64,000 nucleotides of DNA from Caballeronia peredens (GTDB lineage: Bacteria > Pseudomonadota > Gammaproteobacteria > Burkholderiales > Burkholderiaceae). Of this stretch, positions 8,146 to 17,673 are shown piece after piece (within the stretch, counting starts at the first letter, position 1; every line of letters starts with the position of its first letter). The stretch is taken from the NCBI GenBank assembly GCA_001544595.2, contig FCOH02000024.1, positions 23,639 to 87,638 of the forward strand. Reading direction: 5' to 3'. The notes under the pieces are model-generated. The model ran no database searches, was not told the DNA's origin, and saw only the letters and a program-made list of their open reading frames with translations. A program made the translations under genes and the position numbers.

Positions 8146-9429
8146 ATGATCGATTCGAAGTTGCCGAATTTCCGCGCGATGTCGCCTGCGCAGCGTCTGA
8201 GCCACATCGCGCAGGCGGCCGGTCTCGACGATGCCGAGCACGCGCTGCTTGCCCGCCCCGGCGCGCTGCCGCTCGACACGGCCAACGGCATGATCGAGAA
8301 CGTGGTCGGCACGTTCGAGCTGCCGATGGCGGTCGCCGGCTATTTCCAGATCAACGGCCGCGACGTGCTGGTGCCGATGGCCGTGGAAGAACCGTCGATC
8401 GTGGCGGCGGCTTCGTACATGGCGAAGCTCGCGCGCGAGGCCGGCGGCTTCCGCACGTCGAGCACGGGGCCGCTGATGCGCGCGCAGGTGCAGGTGGTCG
8501 GCGTGTCGGATCCGTATGGCGCGCGGCTCGCGATCCTGAAGCATCGCGACGAGCTGATCGAGATGGCCAATGCGCGCGACAAGGTGCTGATCGGTCTCGG
8601 CGGCGGCTGCCGCGACATCGAAGTGCACGTGTTTCCGGATACGCCGCGCGGCGCGATGATCGTCGCGCATCTGATCGTCGACGTGCGCGACGCGATGGGC
8701 GCGAACACCGTCAACACGATGGCGGAAACGGTCGCGGGCCGCATCGAGGAAATCACGGGCGGCAAGGTTCGCCTGCGCATCCTGTCGAATCTCGCCGATC
8801 TGCGCCTCGCGCGCGCGCAAGTGCGCTACAGCGCCGCGACGCTGCAATCGAAGGAATATTCGGGCGAGGACGTGATCGCCGGCGTCGTCGATGCGTACCT
8901 CTTCGCCGCGATCGATCCGTACCGCGCCGCGACGCACAACAAGGGCATCATGAACGGCATCGATCCGGTGATCGTCGCGACGGGGAACGACTGGCGCGCG
9001 GTCGAGGCGGGCGCGCATGCGTACGCGAGCCGCGGCGGGCGCTACACGTCGCTGACGACGTGGGAAGTGGCGAACAACGGCGACCTCGTCGGCACGATCG
9101 AAATGCCGATGCCGGTCGGTCTCGTCGGCGGCGCGACCAAGACGCATCCGCTCGCCCGGCTCGCGCTGAAGATCATGAACGTGAGTTCGGCGCAGGAACT
9201 CGGCGAGATCGCGGTCGCGGTCGGGCTCGCGCAGAACATGGGCGCATTGCGCGCGCTTTCGACCGAAGGCATCCAGCGCGGCCACATGGCGCTGCACGCG
9301 CGCAACATCGCGCTGGCGGCGGGTGCGAGCGGCGCGGACATCGACTGGGTCGTGAAGAAGATGGTCGCCGCGCGCAACGTGAGCGTCGACTACGGCATGA
9401 CGCTTCTGCAAGGACCGCGCGATGAATGA
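8146..9429 (+). CDS. mvaA: Hydroxymethylglutaryl-CoA reductase, degradative (class II)
   Basis: This 427-residue class II HMG-CoA reductase has the same size and residue numbering as the Pseudomonas mevalonii enzyme. In the degradative direction it oxidises mevalonate with CoA and NAD+ to HMG-CoA. Catalytic residues are in place: Glu82 in VEEPSIVAAA, Lys266 in THNKGIMNGI, Asp282 in ATGNDWRA, and His380 in IQRGHMALHARN. The class II motif DAMGANTVN and the ENVVG substrate motif are also present. The ATG at 8146 has AGAGGAAG upstream. The next gene, HMG-CoA lyase, overlaps it by 8 bp, indicating translational coupling and a catabolic role. Confidence 0.95.
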   Translation: MIDSKLPNFRAMSPAQRLSHIAQAAGLDDAEHALLARPGALPLDTANGMIENVVGTFELPMAVAGYFQINGRDVLVPMAVEEPSIVAAASYMAKLAREAGGFRTSSTGPLMRAQVQVVGVSDPYGARLAILKHRDELIEMANARDKVLIGLGGGCRDIEVHVFPDTPRGAMIVAHLIVDVRDAMGANTVNTMAETVAGRIEEITGGKVRLRILSNLADLRLARAQVRYSAATLQSKEYSGEDVIAGVVDAYLFAAIDPYRAATHNKGIMNGIDPVIVATGNDWRAVEAGAHAYASRGGRYTSLTTWEVANNGDLVGTIEMPMPVGLVGGATKTHPLARLALKIMNVSSAQELGEIAVAVGLAQNMGALRALSTEGIQRGHMALHARNIALAAGASGADIDWVVKKMVAARNVSVDYGMTLLQGPRDE

Positions 9430-10360
9430 GTTGCCCAAGCGCGTGCGCATCGTCGAAGTCGGGCCGCGCGACGGCTTGCAAAACGAGCCGTCGCATGTGT
9501 CCGCCGACGTGAAGGCGGCGCTCATCGAACGTTTGATCGATGCGGGCGTGCGCTATGTCGAGGCGGCCTCGTTCGTCTCGCCGAAATGGGTGCCGCAGAT
9601 GGCCGATGGCGCACAAGTGCTCGAACGTGTCGCTGTGAAAGCACGCGCGACGGGTACGACGCTCGCCGCGCTCGTGCCGAACATGAAGGGGCTGGATGCG
9701 GCGCTTGCAACGCACGTCGATGAAGTGGCGGTGTTCGCGGCCGCGTCCGAGTCGTTCTCGCAGAAGAACATCAACTGCTCGATCGACGACAGCATCGCAC
9801 GCTTCGAGCCGGTGATCGCGGCCGCGCGCGAAGCGAACCTGCGAGTTCGTGGCTATGTGTCGTGCGTGCTCGGCTGTCCGTTCGAAGGCGAGATCGCGCC
9901 GCAAGCCGTTGCGCGCGTCGCGAAGAAACTCTTCGACATGGGCTGCTACGAGATCAGTCTCGGCGATACCATCGGCGCGGGCACGCCATCGAAAACGCAG
10001 GCGATGCTCGATGCGTGCATCGAACACGTTCCCGTCGAAGCGCTGGCCGGCCACTTCCACGATACCTGGGGCATGGCCGCCGCCAACGTGCACGCGGCGC
10101 TGCAACGCGGCGTCGCGGTATTCGACAGTTCGGTATCCGGCATCGGCGGATGTCCGTATTCGCCGAGCGCAACGGGTAACGTCGCGACGGAAGACATCGT
10201 CTATCTGTGCGAAGGCATGGGCATCGAAACGGGCATCGATCTGAACAGGCTGGCGGAAGCGGGCGCGTTCATTTCGGCGGCATTGAAGCGCGAAACGTCA
10301 TCGCGGGCGGCGCGCGCACTGGAGGCGAGACGCCGCCGGCAATTCACGCAGTGCATCTAA
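9422..10360 (+). CDS. mvaB: Hydroxymethylglutaryl-CoA lyase
   Basis: This 312-residue HMGL-like TIM-barrel lyase splits HMG-CoA into acetyl-CoA and acetoacetate. Family motifs are VEVGPRDGLQNE at the N-terminus (catalytic Arg-Asp), AASFVSPKWVPQMAD, GHFHDTWGMAAANV (metal histidines), and the active-site cysteine loop GIGGCPYSPSATGN. The start ATG overlaps the end of the reductase gene by 8 bp. Together the two enzymes take mevalonate to central metabolites. The downstream transporter genes follow in the same direction, so this is likely one operon. Confidence 0.95.
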   Translation: MNELPKRVRIVEVGPRDGLQNEPSHVSADVKAALIERLIDAGVRYVEAASFVSPKWVPQMADGAQVLERVAVKARATGTTLAALVPNMKGLDAALATHVDEVAVFAAASESFSQKNINCSIDDSIARFEPVIAAAREANLRVRGYVSCVLGCPFEGEIAPQAVARVAKKLFDMGCYEISLGDTIGAGTPSKTQAMLDACIEHVPVEALAGHFHDTWGMAAANVHAALQRGVAVFDSSVSGIGGCPYSPSATGNVATEDIVYLCEGMGIETGIDLNRLAEAGAFISAALKRETSSRAARALEARRRRQFTQCI

Positions 10361-10382
10361 AAACTCCATCAAAGGAGGAGAC

Positions 10383-10853
10383 ATGGAACAGCAACTCGCC
10401 GCGCACGATCGCGGCCGCGCGCTTGCGCAAAGCGCCGAAGCAACGGACTACAGGCTCGTCGAGATCTGGGGCGATACCGTCGACACGCGGCATCTCGCCT
10501 GGTCGGTCGTGCTCGGCATCGTCATCAGTTATGGCGCGTTCGCGCTCGCCAATCGCTTGCTCGCCGCATACGTGCCCGACGCCGCGATGGCCCGCGCCTA
10601 CGCGATGCTCGTCGGCCTCGCGGGCTGTCTCGTCGCGGGCGCGGTCTGCGCGAAACTCTTCAGGCCGAAGCGTGAAGTGATCGAGGAAGCGCATGGCGCC
10701 GCGGGCCGCGAAGAAGTGTTGCGGCAGCTCGCGAGCGAAGCGGGCGGTCTCGGCCGCGTGGCGGACCTGCCGCCCGCGGTCGTCGCGGAGATGAAGGAGC
10801 TCGGGCTTTACGAGCTTTTTGCCGACTTTGAAAAGCGCGAAGGAGCACGTTGA
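10383..10853 (+). CDS. Small membrane protein, partner of TctA-like permease
   Basis: This 156-residue protein has two clear hydrophobic segments (about residues 39-66 and 74-95) and a hydrophilic C-terminal third with acidic/basic helices. AAAGGAGGAG lies just upstream of the ATG, and its stop overlaps the next ATG (TGATG). Its size and position match a TctB-like small subunit of a tripartite tricarboxylate transporter. However, TctB normally has four membrane segments, so the assignment is by context. Its unusually long soluble tail could be regulatory. Confidence 0.7.
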   Translation: MEQQLAAHDRGRALAQSAEATDYRLVEIWGDTVDTRHLAWSVVLGIVISYGAFALANRLLAAYVPDAAMARAYAMLVGLAGCLVAGAVCAKLFRPKREVIEEAHGAAGREEVLRQLASEAGGLGRVADLPPAVVAEMKELGLYELFADFEKREGAR

Positions 10854-12238
10854 TGGAACCGTTCGTCACTCAACTGCTCATCGCGCTCGGCATGGGGCTC
10901 ATCGGGGCGATCGTCTTCGCGGGCATCGGCCTCATTTCCGGCACCGATGAAACCACCACGCTCGCGCCGCTCACGCTGCTCGTCGTGTTGCTCGGCGTGC
11001 CGCCCGTCGGCGTGTTCTCGTTCTTCATGGCGGGCGCGGTATCGAAGCACATGACGCATGCGATTCCCACCGCGCTGCTCGGCATTCCCGGCGACACACT
11101 CGCCACGCCTCTGCTGCAACAGGCGACGATGCTGCGCAATCTCGGCGTGCCGCACATCGCGCTGCGCAAGATGATCTCGGGCGCGATCGTCGCTGCGTTC
11201 GTCGCGGTGCCGCTCGCGGTGCTGTTCGCCGTGCTGCTCGCGCCGTTCGGGCCGGTCATCACGAAGGCCGCGCCGTGGGTGTTTCTGGCGGCATCGATTG
11301 CGATCGCGTTCTTCTCGTCCGGACGATGGGCCTCCGTGTTGCTGCTCGTGCCGTTCGTGCTGGTGATCGTCGGCTTGCAGGCGTTGACGGGCAAGTACGG
11401 CGTGAAGCTGTCCGTGAGCTACTTTCTCGGCATCGCGATCGGCCCGCTTATCGCCGATCTGTTCTCGATCCTTTCGCCCGCCGACCGCGCGCGCATGCGC
11501 CGCGACCGCGTGCGCACGTTTTCGCTCGCGCCGGACGTGAAGGGCTGGAGCGGCTACTTTCCGAATCCGCTGAAAGTGCTCGACGGCCAGCAACGCGGCT
11601 GGGTCGCGGCGACCGCGGCCATATCGAGCGCGACGTTCGTGTTCAGCCCCGTCGCGATGACGGTAGTGCTGGGCGAACTCGTCGGCTCGCGCGTGAAGCA
11701 TGCGTACCACCGGCTGACGACCGTGATCTCCGCGCGCAACGGCGTGACCGAAGCCACTTATATCGCCGAAGCGCTGATTCCGCTGATCGCGTTCGGCTTG
11801 CCGCTGAGCCCGGTCGCGGCTGGGCCGGCCGCGCCGCTCTTCAATGCGCCGCCACGCTTTTTCGTCGATACGGCGACGGGCCACATCAACAATCTCCACA
11901 CGTTGATGACGACGTGGCAGTTCCTCGGCTTCGGCCTGCTCGCGGTCGTGCTGGCGGCGCTCGTCGCTTATCCGCTGTCGATGAACTATGCGCATCGCGC
12001 GGCATCGTTCGTCGCGAGGAAGCTCAGTCACGAAGCGATCATCGCGACGTTCGTCGGCCTGATCGTCGTGATCAGCGTGTGGGAAGGGCAGTTGCTCGGG
12101 CTTCTGGTGATCCTGAGCGTCGGCTTGCTCGGCGGCCTGTTGTCGCGCAACTTCGGCTTCAATACCGGCGTGCAGTTCATGGGGTACTACACGGCGGTGC
12201 TGAGCGTGCCCGCGTTGACGAAGGCATTCGGCGCATGA
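10853..12238 (+). CDS. TctA-like permease (tripartite tricarboxylate transporter family)
   Basis: This 461-residue protein has about 10-12 hydrophobic segments and a TctA-like signature around residues 60-110 (HAIPTALLGIPGDTLATPLL), corresponding to the conserved STTAILLNIPG-type region. It starts one base inside the preceding stop (TGATG) with AAGGAG upstream. No periplasmic substrate-binding TctC gene is adjacent, so it may use an unlinked binding protein or act without one. Given the upstream mvaAB genes, the likely cargo is mevalonate or a related branched hydroxy acid; this is inference. Confidence 0.8.
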   Translation: MEPFVTQLLIALGMGLIGAIVFAGIGLISGTDETTTLAPLTLLVVLLGVPPVGVFSFFMAGAVSKHMTHAIPTALLGIPGDTLATPLLQQATMLRNLGVPHIALRKMISGAIVAAFVAVPLAVLFAVLLAPFGPVITKAAPWVFLAASIAIAFFSSGRWASVLLLVPFVLVIVGLQALTGKYGVKLSVSYFLGIAIGPLIADLFSILSPADRARMRRDRVRTFSLAPDVKGWSGYFPNPLKVLDGQQRGWVAATAAISSATFVFSPVAMTVVLGELVGSRVKHAYHRLTTVISARNGVTEATYIAEALIPLIAFGLPLSPVAAGPAAPLFNAPPRFFVDTATGHINNLHTLMTTWQFLGFGLLAVVLAALVAYPLSMNYAHRAASFVARKLSHEAIIATFVGLIVVISVWEGQLLGLLVILSVGLLGGLLSRNFGFNTGVQFMGYYTAVLSVPALTKAFGA

Positions 12239-12260
12239 GAGCACGACGCGCGCGTTCGCC

Positions 12261-13160
12261 TCACAGCGAGCGCGCCGCGTGCTGAAGGCATTCGAGCAGC
12301 AACGTGGCGGCGGGCGTGAGCGGACTATCGCGCCGCGTCACGACCCGCACCGACACCGCGGGCAATGCGTCCGCGATCGGAAAAATGGCGAGCCCATCGC
12401 CGACCCATTGATGATCGAGCAGCGCGGCGGGCATCGACGCGAGCGCATCCGATCCGCGCAACAAGCCGTGCGCGATGATGAAGCTCGGACACTCGATCAC
12501 GCGCTTGGGCACGATGAGCCCGCGCTCGGCATATGAATCGAGCAATGCCTGCGTCGAACTTTCCGGCGACGGATTCAGCAGCCACTCGGCCTCCGACAAT
12601 TCCGCCAGCGACGTGCAGTGCCTAAGCGGATGATCCGCGCGCCCGACGATCACCGAGCGGCTCTCGTATAGTTCGATGTGATCGAACTCCGGAGCAAGAT
12701 GCTCGGCCACGACTACCGCGACGACGAAATCGAGCGAGCCGTCGCGCAAGCGCGGCATCGCGACGCCCGGAAAGCCTTCGATGAACGTCACGCTCGCGTG
12801 CGGCATCTGCCGGCGAAATGCGCGATACGCCTGCGGCAAAACGGACAGCGCCGCTGTCGGCGTGATGGCCGCGCTCACGCTTCCCGCGCCCGCGCCTTTC
12901 ATCTGCGCGATGTCGTCCTCCGCGCGGCGCATCTCGCTCACGATCAGATGTGCCCGCACGCGCAACTGCTGGCCGAAGGCGGTCAACTGCACGCCGCGCG
13001 CGGTCCGCAGGATGAGCGGCACGCCGAGATCCTGCTCCAGTTCCTTGATCGCCTTCGTGAGCGCGGCCTGCGACAGATGCAGACTGCGCGCAGCCGCGCG
13101 GATGCTGCCTTGTTCGGCGGTCGTGAGGAACGCGCGCAACTGGTGATACTTCATGCTCAT
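12261..13160 (-). CDS. LysR-family transcriptional regulator
   Basis: This 299-residue LysR regulator has its HTH at about residues 5-62 (QGSIRAAARSLHLSQAALTK AIKELEQDLGV region) and a periplasmic-binding-like effector domain over the remainder. It ends 22 bp from the convergent permease gene. It diverges from an M20 amidohydrolase gene across a 126-bp gap containing a CGGTAA/TTACCG inverted repeat, so it probably controls that operon. The start could be the first or third codon (both ATG). Confidence 0.9.
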   Translation of the reverse strand: MSMKYHQLRAFLTTAEQGSIRAAARSLHLSQAALTKAIKELEQDLGVPLILRTARGVQLTAFGQQLRVRAHLIVSEMRRAEDDIAQMKGAGAGSVSAAITPTAALSVLPQAYRAFRRQMPHASVTFIEGFPGVAMPRLRDGSLDFVVAVVVAEHLAPEFDHIELYESRSVIVGRADHPLRHCTSLAELSEAEWLLNPSPESSTQALLDSYAERGLIVPKRVIECPSFIIAHGLLRGSDALASMPAALLDHQWVGDGLAIFPIADALPAVSVRVVTRRDSPLTPAATLLLECLQHAARSL

Positions 13161-13192
13161 GGCGACATCCTAGGGTTAGCACCGACAACCAG

Positions 13193-13217
13193 CGGTAATC
13201 ACGAATTTAATTTACCG
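13193..13217. promoter_or_regulatory. Inverted repeat, probable LysR binding site
   Basis: CGGTAA (13193-13198) and TTACCG (13212-13217) are perfect inverted arms separated by an AT-rich 13-bp spacer. They lie between the divergent LysR and M20 genes. The arrangement fits a LysR recognition site. Confidence 0.5.
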
Positions 13218-13286
13218 TCTTTTGGTTGGCCTTTCGACTTTATATCCTTGGGACATGTTGAATTCGCATCGAGCAAGGAGTGTCAC

Positions 13287-14468
13287 ATGCTGTCCGTCGA
13301 ACCCGTCATCCCCGGCATTGCCGCCATCGCGTCCGAATTCGTCGACGTGCGCCGGCGTATTCACGCGCATCCCGAGCTTGCGTATGAAGAAACGCAGACC
13401 AGCGAGCTCGTTGCGTCGCTGCTCACGAAATGGGGCTACGAAGTGCATCGCGGGCTCGGCAAGACGGGCGTTGTCGGCGTGCTCACGCAAGGCGCGGGCG
13501 GCAAGCGCATCGGCTTGCGCGCGGACATGGACGCATTGCCGATCGAGGAAACGACCGGTCTGCCGTATGCAAGCCAGCATGCGCGCACGATGCACGCATG
13601 CGGCCACGACGGCCATACCGCGATGCTCCTGTGCGCCGCGCGCTATCTCGCCGAGAGCCGGCAGTTCTCGGGCACGCTGATCGTGATTTTCCAGCCCGCC
13701 GAGGAAGGCGAGGCCGGCGCGCGCGCGATGATCGAAGACGGTCTCTTCGAACGCTTTCCGTGCGATGCCGTGTTCGGCCTGCACAACATGCCCGGCCTGC
13801 CCGCGGGCGACATGTTCTTCACGCCGGGTCCGGGCATGGCGTCGTCGGACCGCGTGAACATCACGGTGCGCGGTGTCGGCGGTCATGGCGCGATGCCGCA
13901 CGCGGCGCGCGATCCGATGCCTGCGGTCGCATCGATCATGCTCGGTCTCAACAGCATCGTCGCGCGTGAAGTGGACGCGCAGAAGCCCGCGGTCGTGACG
14001 GTCGGCAGCGTGCAGGCAGGCGAGGCGTGCAACGTGATTCCCGAAACCGCGCTGATGAAGTTGTCCGTGCGCGCACTCGACGCAAGCGTGCGCAAGCTCC
14101 TGCAAGAGCGCATCACCACGCTTGCGAACGCGCAGGCGCTCGCCTACGGCTGCACGGCGGAGATCGATTACGAACTCGGCTATCCGGTGCTCGTGAATCA
14201 TGCCGAGCCGACCGCCTTCGCCACGGACGTCGCGGTCAAGATGCTCGGCGCGCAACGCGTCGAACCGGCTGCGAAGCCGCTGATGGGCAGCGAGGACTTC
14301 GCGTTCATGCTCGAAGCGTGCCCGGGCACGTATGCGTGGATCGGCAACGGCGTCGGCTCGAAGGGCGGCTGCATGGTGCACAACCCGGGCTACGACTTCA
14401 ACGACGACATTCTCGCGATCGGCGCGAGCTACTGGGTGCGCCTGGCGGAAGCCTGGCTCGCTGACTGA
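13287..14468 (+). CDS. M20-family amidohydrolase (hippurate hydrolase/aminoacylase type)
   Basis: This 393-residue zinc/manganese amidohydrolase carries GLRADMDALPIEE, HACGHDGHTAML (metal ligands), QPAEEGEAGAR (catalytic Glu) and GHGAMPH in the dimerisation domain. Such enzymes cleave N-acyl amino acids such as hippurate or N-acetyl amino acids. GCAAGGAG precedes the ATG at 13287. It is followed 17 bp later by an MHS transporter, suggesting an uptake-and-deacylate pair. The exact substrate is not readable from the sequence. Confidence 0.92.
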   Translation: MLSVEPVIPGIAAIASEFVDVRRRIHAHPELAYEETQTSELVASLLTKWGYEVHRGLGKTGVVGVLTQGAGGKRIGLRADMDALPIEETTGLPYASQHARTMHACGHDGHTAMLLCAARYLAESRQFSGTLIVIFQPAEEGEAGARAMIEDGLFERFPCDAVFGLHNMPGLPAGDMFFTPGPGMASSDRVNITVRGVGGHGAMPHAARDPMPAVASIMLGLNSIVAREVDAQKPAVVTVGSVQAGEACNVIPETALMKLSVRALDASVRKLLQERITTLANAQALAYGCTAEIDYELGYPVLVNHAEPTAFATDVAVKMLGAQRVEPAAKPLMGSEDFAFMLEACPGTYAWIGNGVGSKGGCMVHNPGYDFNDDILAIGASYWVRLAEAWLAD

Positions 14469-14485
14469 TCCTTTCGGAGCACATC

Positions 14486-15802
14486 ATGAACGCACCCACT
14501 CTCGCCAGCGCGCCGGCGAATGCATCGACGCCCACCAGCCGCGCAGCGCGCACGCGGCTCGTCATGGCGGCGGCGGTCGGCAACGCGCTCGAGTTCTACG
14601 ACTTCACGGTCTATGCGTTCTTCGCGCTCGTCATCGGCAAGCTGTTTTTTCCGGTGCACGATCCGGTCGGCCAGTTGCTGCTCGCTGTGGCGAGCTTCGG
14701 CGTCGGGTTCTTCACGCGGCCCGTCGGCGGTCTTCTGATCGGCATGTACGCGGATCGCGCCGGCCGCAAGAAGGCGATGCTGCTCACGCTCGGTCTGATG
14801 GCGCTCGGCACAGCGATGATCGCGGTCGCGCCGACGTTCGCGCAGGCGGGCATCGCGGCGCCGGTGATCCTCGTCGTCGCGCGGCTGATTCAGGGCTTCT
14901 CGGCAGGCGGTGAAGTCGGTGCATCGACGACGCTGCTGCTCGAACAGGCGCCGTCCAACCGTCGCGGCTTCTATGCTTCGTGGCAGTTCGCGAGCCAGGG
15001 ACTGTCGGCGCTCGCGGGCGCATTGACGGGCGTCGCGCTCACGGCATCGCTCACGTCGGCGCAACTGGAAAGCTGGGGCTGGCGTGTGCCGTTCGTGATC
15101 GGCACGGCGATCGTGCCGGTCGGCTGGTGGCTGCGCCGCACGATGGAAGAAGCGCCGCGCGCAAGCGTCGAGGCCGCGCCGAAGGCGCCGAAACTGCCGC
15201 TCATTACCGTGCTGCGCGAACACGGCCGCGCCGTGCTCAACGGCCTCGGCCTCACGATCGGCGGCACGTCGGCGCACTTCATCATCGTGTTCTATCTGTC
15301 GATCTACGGCGTGAAGACGCTCGGGCTTCCCAGCTGGACGGCGATGCTGTCGGGCTGCGTGTCCGGCGCGATTCTCTTCGTCATCGCGCCGATCGGCGGA
15401 TATCTGTCGGACCGCATCGGCCGCAACAAGCTCGCGCAGACGACGCGTATCGCGCTCATGCTCATGATCTATCCGGCCTTCGTGCTGCTGAATCAGTCGC
15501 CGACCACGACGACGCTGCTCGCGGTCGTCACGGTCCTGTCGATCGTGCATTCGCTCAACGTCGGTCCGACCGGCGCGATGCTCGGCGAACTGTTCCCGCG
15601 CTCCGTGCGCGCAACGGGCGCGGCGATCGTCTATAGCCTGGGCGTCGCGATCTTCGGCGGCTTCGCGCAGTTTTTCGTGACTTCGCTCATCGTCATCACG
15701 AAGAGCGTGATGGCGCCGGCGTGGTATGTGATCGGCTGCGGCGTGCTGAGCGTGATCGCGGTGGCCCGCATGCGCGAACGTTCGAGGGAAACCCTCGACT
15801 GA
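14486..15802 (+). CDS. MFS transporter, metabolite:H+ symporter (MHS) subfamily
   Basis: This 438-residue protein has 12 predicted membrane segments. MHS signatures are NALEFYDFTVYAFFALVIGK in helix 1, YADRAGRKKAMLLTLGLMA in the loop 2-3 region, and RLIQGFSAGGEVGASTTLLL in helix 4. Relatives take up organic acids such as citrate, alpha-ketoglutarate or shikimate. It is co-transcribed with the M20 hydrolase and followed by a terminator-like hairpin, so its substrate is probably an N-acyl amino acid or the acid released from it. Confidence 0.92.
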   Translation: MNAPTLASAPANASTPTSRAARTRLVMAAAVGNALEFYDFTVYAFFALVIGKLFFPVHDPVGQLLLAVASFGVGFFTRPVGGLLIGMYADRAGRKKAMLLTLGLMALGTAMIAVAPTFAQAGIAAPVILVVARLIQGFSAGGEVGASTTLLLEQAPSNRRGFYASWQFASQGLSALAGALTGVALTASLTSAQLESWGWRVPFVIGTAIVPVGWWLRRTMEEAPRASVEAAPKAPKLPLITVLREHGRAVLNGLGLTIGGTSAHFIIVFYLSIYGVKTLGLPSWTAMLSGCVSGAILFVIAPIGGYLSDRIGRNKLAQTTRIALMLMIYPAFVLLNQSPTTTTLLAVVTVLSIVHSLNVGPTGAMLGELFPRSVRATGAAIVYSLGVAIFGGFAQFFVTSLIVITKSVMAPAWYVIGCGVLSVIAVARMRERSRETLD

Positions 15803-15874
15803 TCGTCAAATCGTGTGCGCGCAAGCGTGCCGGATAAGCGAGCGAGGTGTATAACTCGTCGTATCCGGGTCATG

Positions 15875-15900
15875 AAAAAGGCCGCCCTGCGCGGCCTTTT
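15875..15900 (+). terminator. Terminator-like hairpin
   Basis: AAAAA precedes GGCCGC (15880-15885), a CCTGC loop, GCGGCC (15891-15896) and TTTT. It lies 73 bp after the MFS stop and separates the M20/MFS pair from the dehydratase operon. The flanking A and T runs would let it work in both directions. Confidence 0.7.
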
Positions 15901-15947
15901 CGCTGGATCCCACAATATGACGAACGCGCATCAATAAGGGGACTTCC

Positions 15948-17660
15948 ATGCGCAAGCTACGCTCGCAAAGCTGGTTCGGCGGTAACGACAAGGACAGCTT
16001 CATTCATCGCTCGTGGATGAAGAATCAGGGCATTCCTCACGACAATTTCGACGGCCGGCCGGTCATCGGCATCTGCAATACGTGGTCGGAACTCACGCCG
16101 TGCAATGCGCATTTCCGCGAGCTTGCCGAATACGTGAAGCGCGGCGTGCGCGAGGCGGGCGGCCTGCCGCTGGAGTTTCCCGTGATGTCGCTCGGCGAAT
16201 CGAATCTGCGTCCCACCGCGATGCTGTTCCGCAACCTCGCGTCGATGGATGTCGAGGAATCGATTCGCGGCAATCCCATCGACGGCGTCATTCTGCTCGT
16301 TGGCTGCGACAAGACCACGCCCGCGCTGCTGATGGGCGCGGCGTCGTGCAATCTGCCCGCGCTCGCGGTGTCGGGCGGTCCGATGTTGAACGGGCGCTTT
16401 CGCGGCGGCACGATCGGTTCGGGCACGGGCGTGTGGCAGATGTCGGAGGAAGTGCGCGCGGGCACGATGACGCAAGGGGAATTCGTCGAAGCCGAGGCGT
16501 GCATGAACCGCTCGCGCGGCCATTGCATGACGATGGGCACTGCATCGACGATGGCGTCGATGGTCGAATCGCTCGGCATCGGCCTGCCGCACAACGCCGC
16601 GATTCCCGCGGTCGACGCGCGCCGTCAGGTGCTCGCGCACATGGCGGGGCGGCGTATCGTCGATATGGTCAAAGAAGATCTCACGATGGACAAGATCCTC
16701 ACGCGCGCGGCCTTCGAGAACGCGATTCGCACGAACGCGGCCATCGGCGGATCGACGAATGCAGTCGTGCATCTCATCGCGCTGGCGAAGCGCATCGGCG
16801 TGGACCTCACGCTAGAAGACTGGGAGCTCGGCAGCAATGTGCCGTGTCTCGTCAATCTGCAGCCATCGGGCGAGTATCTGATGGAAGATTTCTATTACGC
16901 GGGCGGCTTGCCTGCCGTGTTGCGGCAACTCGGCGAACAAGGGCTTCTGCATCGCGATGCGCTCACGGTGAACGGCCGCACGCTGTGGGACAACGTGAGC
17001 GACGCGCCGAACTACGACCAGAAGGTCATCACCACGTTCGAAAAGCCGTTCAAGCCGCATGCGGGCATTGCCGTGCTGAAGGGCAATCTTGCGCCGAACG
17101 GCGCGGTGATCAAGCCATCGGCGGCGACGGCGTCGCTTCTGAAGCATCGCGGCCGCGCGGTCGTGTTCGAGAACGTCGAGGAACTGCACGCGAAGGTCGA
17201 CGACGATTCGCTCGATATCGACGAGCACTGCATCATGGTGCTGAAGGGCGCGGGACCGAAGGGTTATCCGGGCTTTGCAGAAGTCGGCAACATGCCGCTG
17301 CCGAGAAAGGTGCTGAAAAAAGGCATCACGGACATGGTGCGCATTTCCGACGGCCGCATGAGCGGCACCGCATACGGCGCAGTGGTGCTGCATGTGTCGC
17401 CGGAAGCGGCCGCGGGCGGACCGCTCGCGCTCGTGCAGACGGGCGACATGATCGAACTGGATGTCGAAGCGCGCCGTCTGCATCTCGAAGTCTCCGACGA
17501 CGAACTGGCGAAGCGCCGCGCCGCATGGCAAGCGCCTGAGTTGCCGAAACGCGGCTATTACCGTCTGTATGTCGAGCACGTGCTGCAGGCGGATCAGGGC
17601 GCGGATCTGGACTTCCTCGTCGGGTCGAGCGGCGCGCCCGTGCCGCGCGATTCTCATTGA
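15948..17660 (+). CDS. IlvD/Edd-family sugar-acid dehydratase (L-arabonate dehydratase-like)
   Basis: This is a 570-residue iron-sulphur dehydratase. Cysteines expected to bind the cluster are in CNTWSELTPC (about residue 43 onward), GCDKTTPA (about 123), and SRGHCMTMGTAST. The N-terminus RSQSWFGGNDKDSFIHRSWM is typical of the arabonate/pentonate dehydratase branch, not of IlvD itself. It would convert an aldonate to 2-keto-3-deoxy aldonate. The next gene, 13 bp downstream, is a DapA-family enzyme that could act on that product. This fits an oxidative pentose pathway, but the precise sugar is not determined. Confidence 0.88.
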   Translation: MRKLRSQSWFGGNDKDSFIHRSWMKNQGIPHDNFDGRPVIGICNTWSELTPCNAHFRELAEYVKRGVREAGGLPLEFPVMSLGESNLRPTAMLFRNLASMDVEESIRGNPIDGVILLVGCDKTTPALLMGAASCNLPALAVSGGPMLNGRFRGGTIGSGTGVWQMSEEVRAGTMTQGEFVEAEACMNRSRGHCMTMGTASTMASMVESLGIGLPHNAAIPAVDARRQVLAHMAGRRIVDMVKEDLTMDKILTRAAFENAIRTNAAIGGSTNAVVHLIALAKRIGVDLTLEDWELGSNVPCLVNLQPSGEYLMEDFYYAGGLPAVLRQLGEQGLLHRDALTVNGRTLWDNVSDAPNYDQKVITTFEKPFKPHAGIAVLKGNLAPNGAVIKPSAATASLLKHRGRAVVFENVEELHAKVDDDSLDIDEHCIMVLKGAGPKGYPGFAEVGNMPLPRKVLKKGITDMVRISDGRMSGTAYGAVVLHVSPEAAAGGPLALVQTGDMIELDVEARRLHLEVSDDELAKRRAAWQAPELPKRGYYRLYVEHVLQADQGADLDFLVGSSGAPVPRDSH

Positions 17661-17673
17661 GCGGAGGCGATCG

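Noticed and set aside
10808..12244. 478-residue minus-strand open frame opposite the TctA-like permease
   Set aside because: Composition is extremely Arg/Asp/His/Gln rich with no domain; the plus strand has a clear membrane protein with Shine-Dalgarno coupling.
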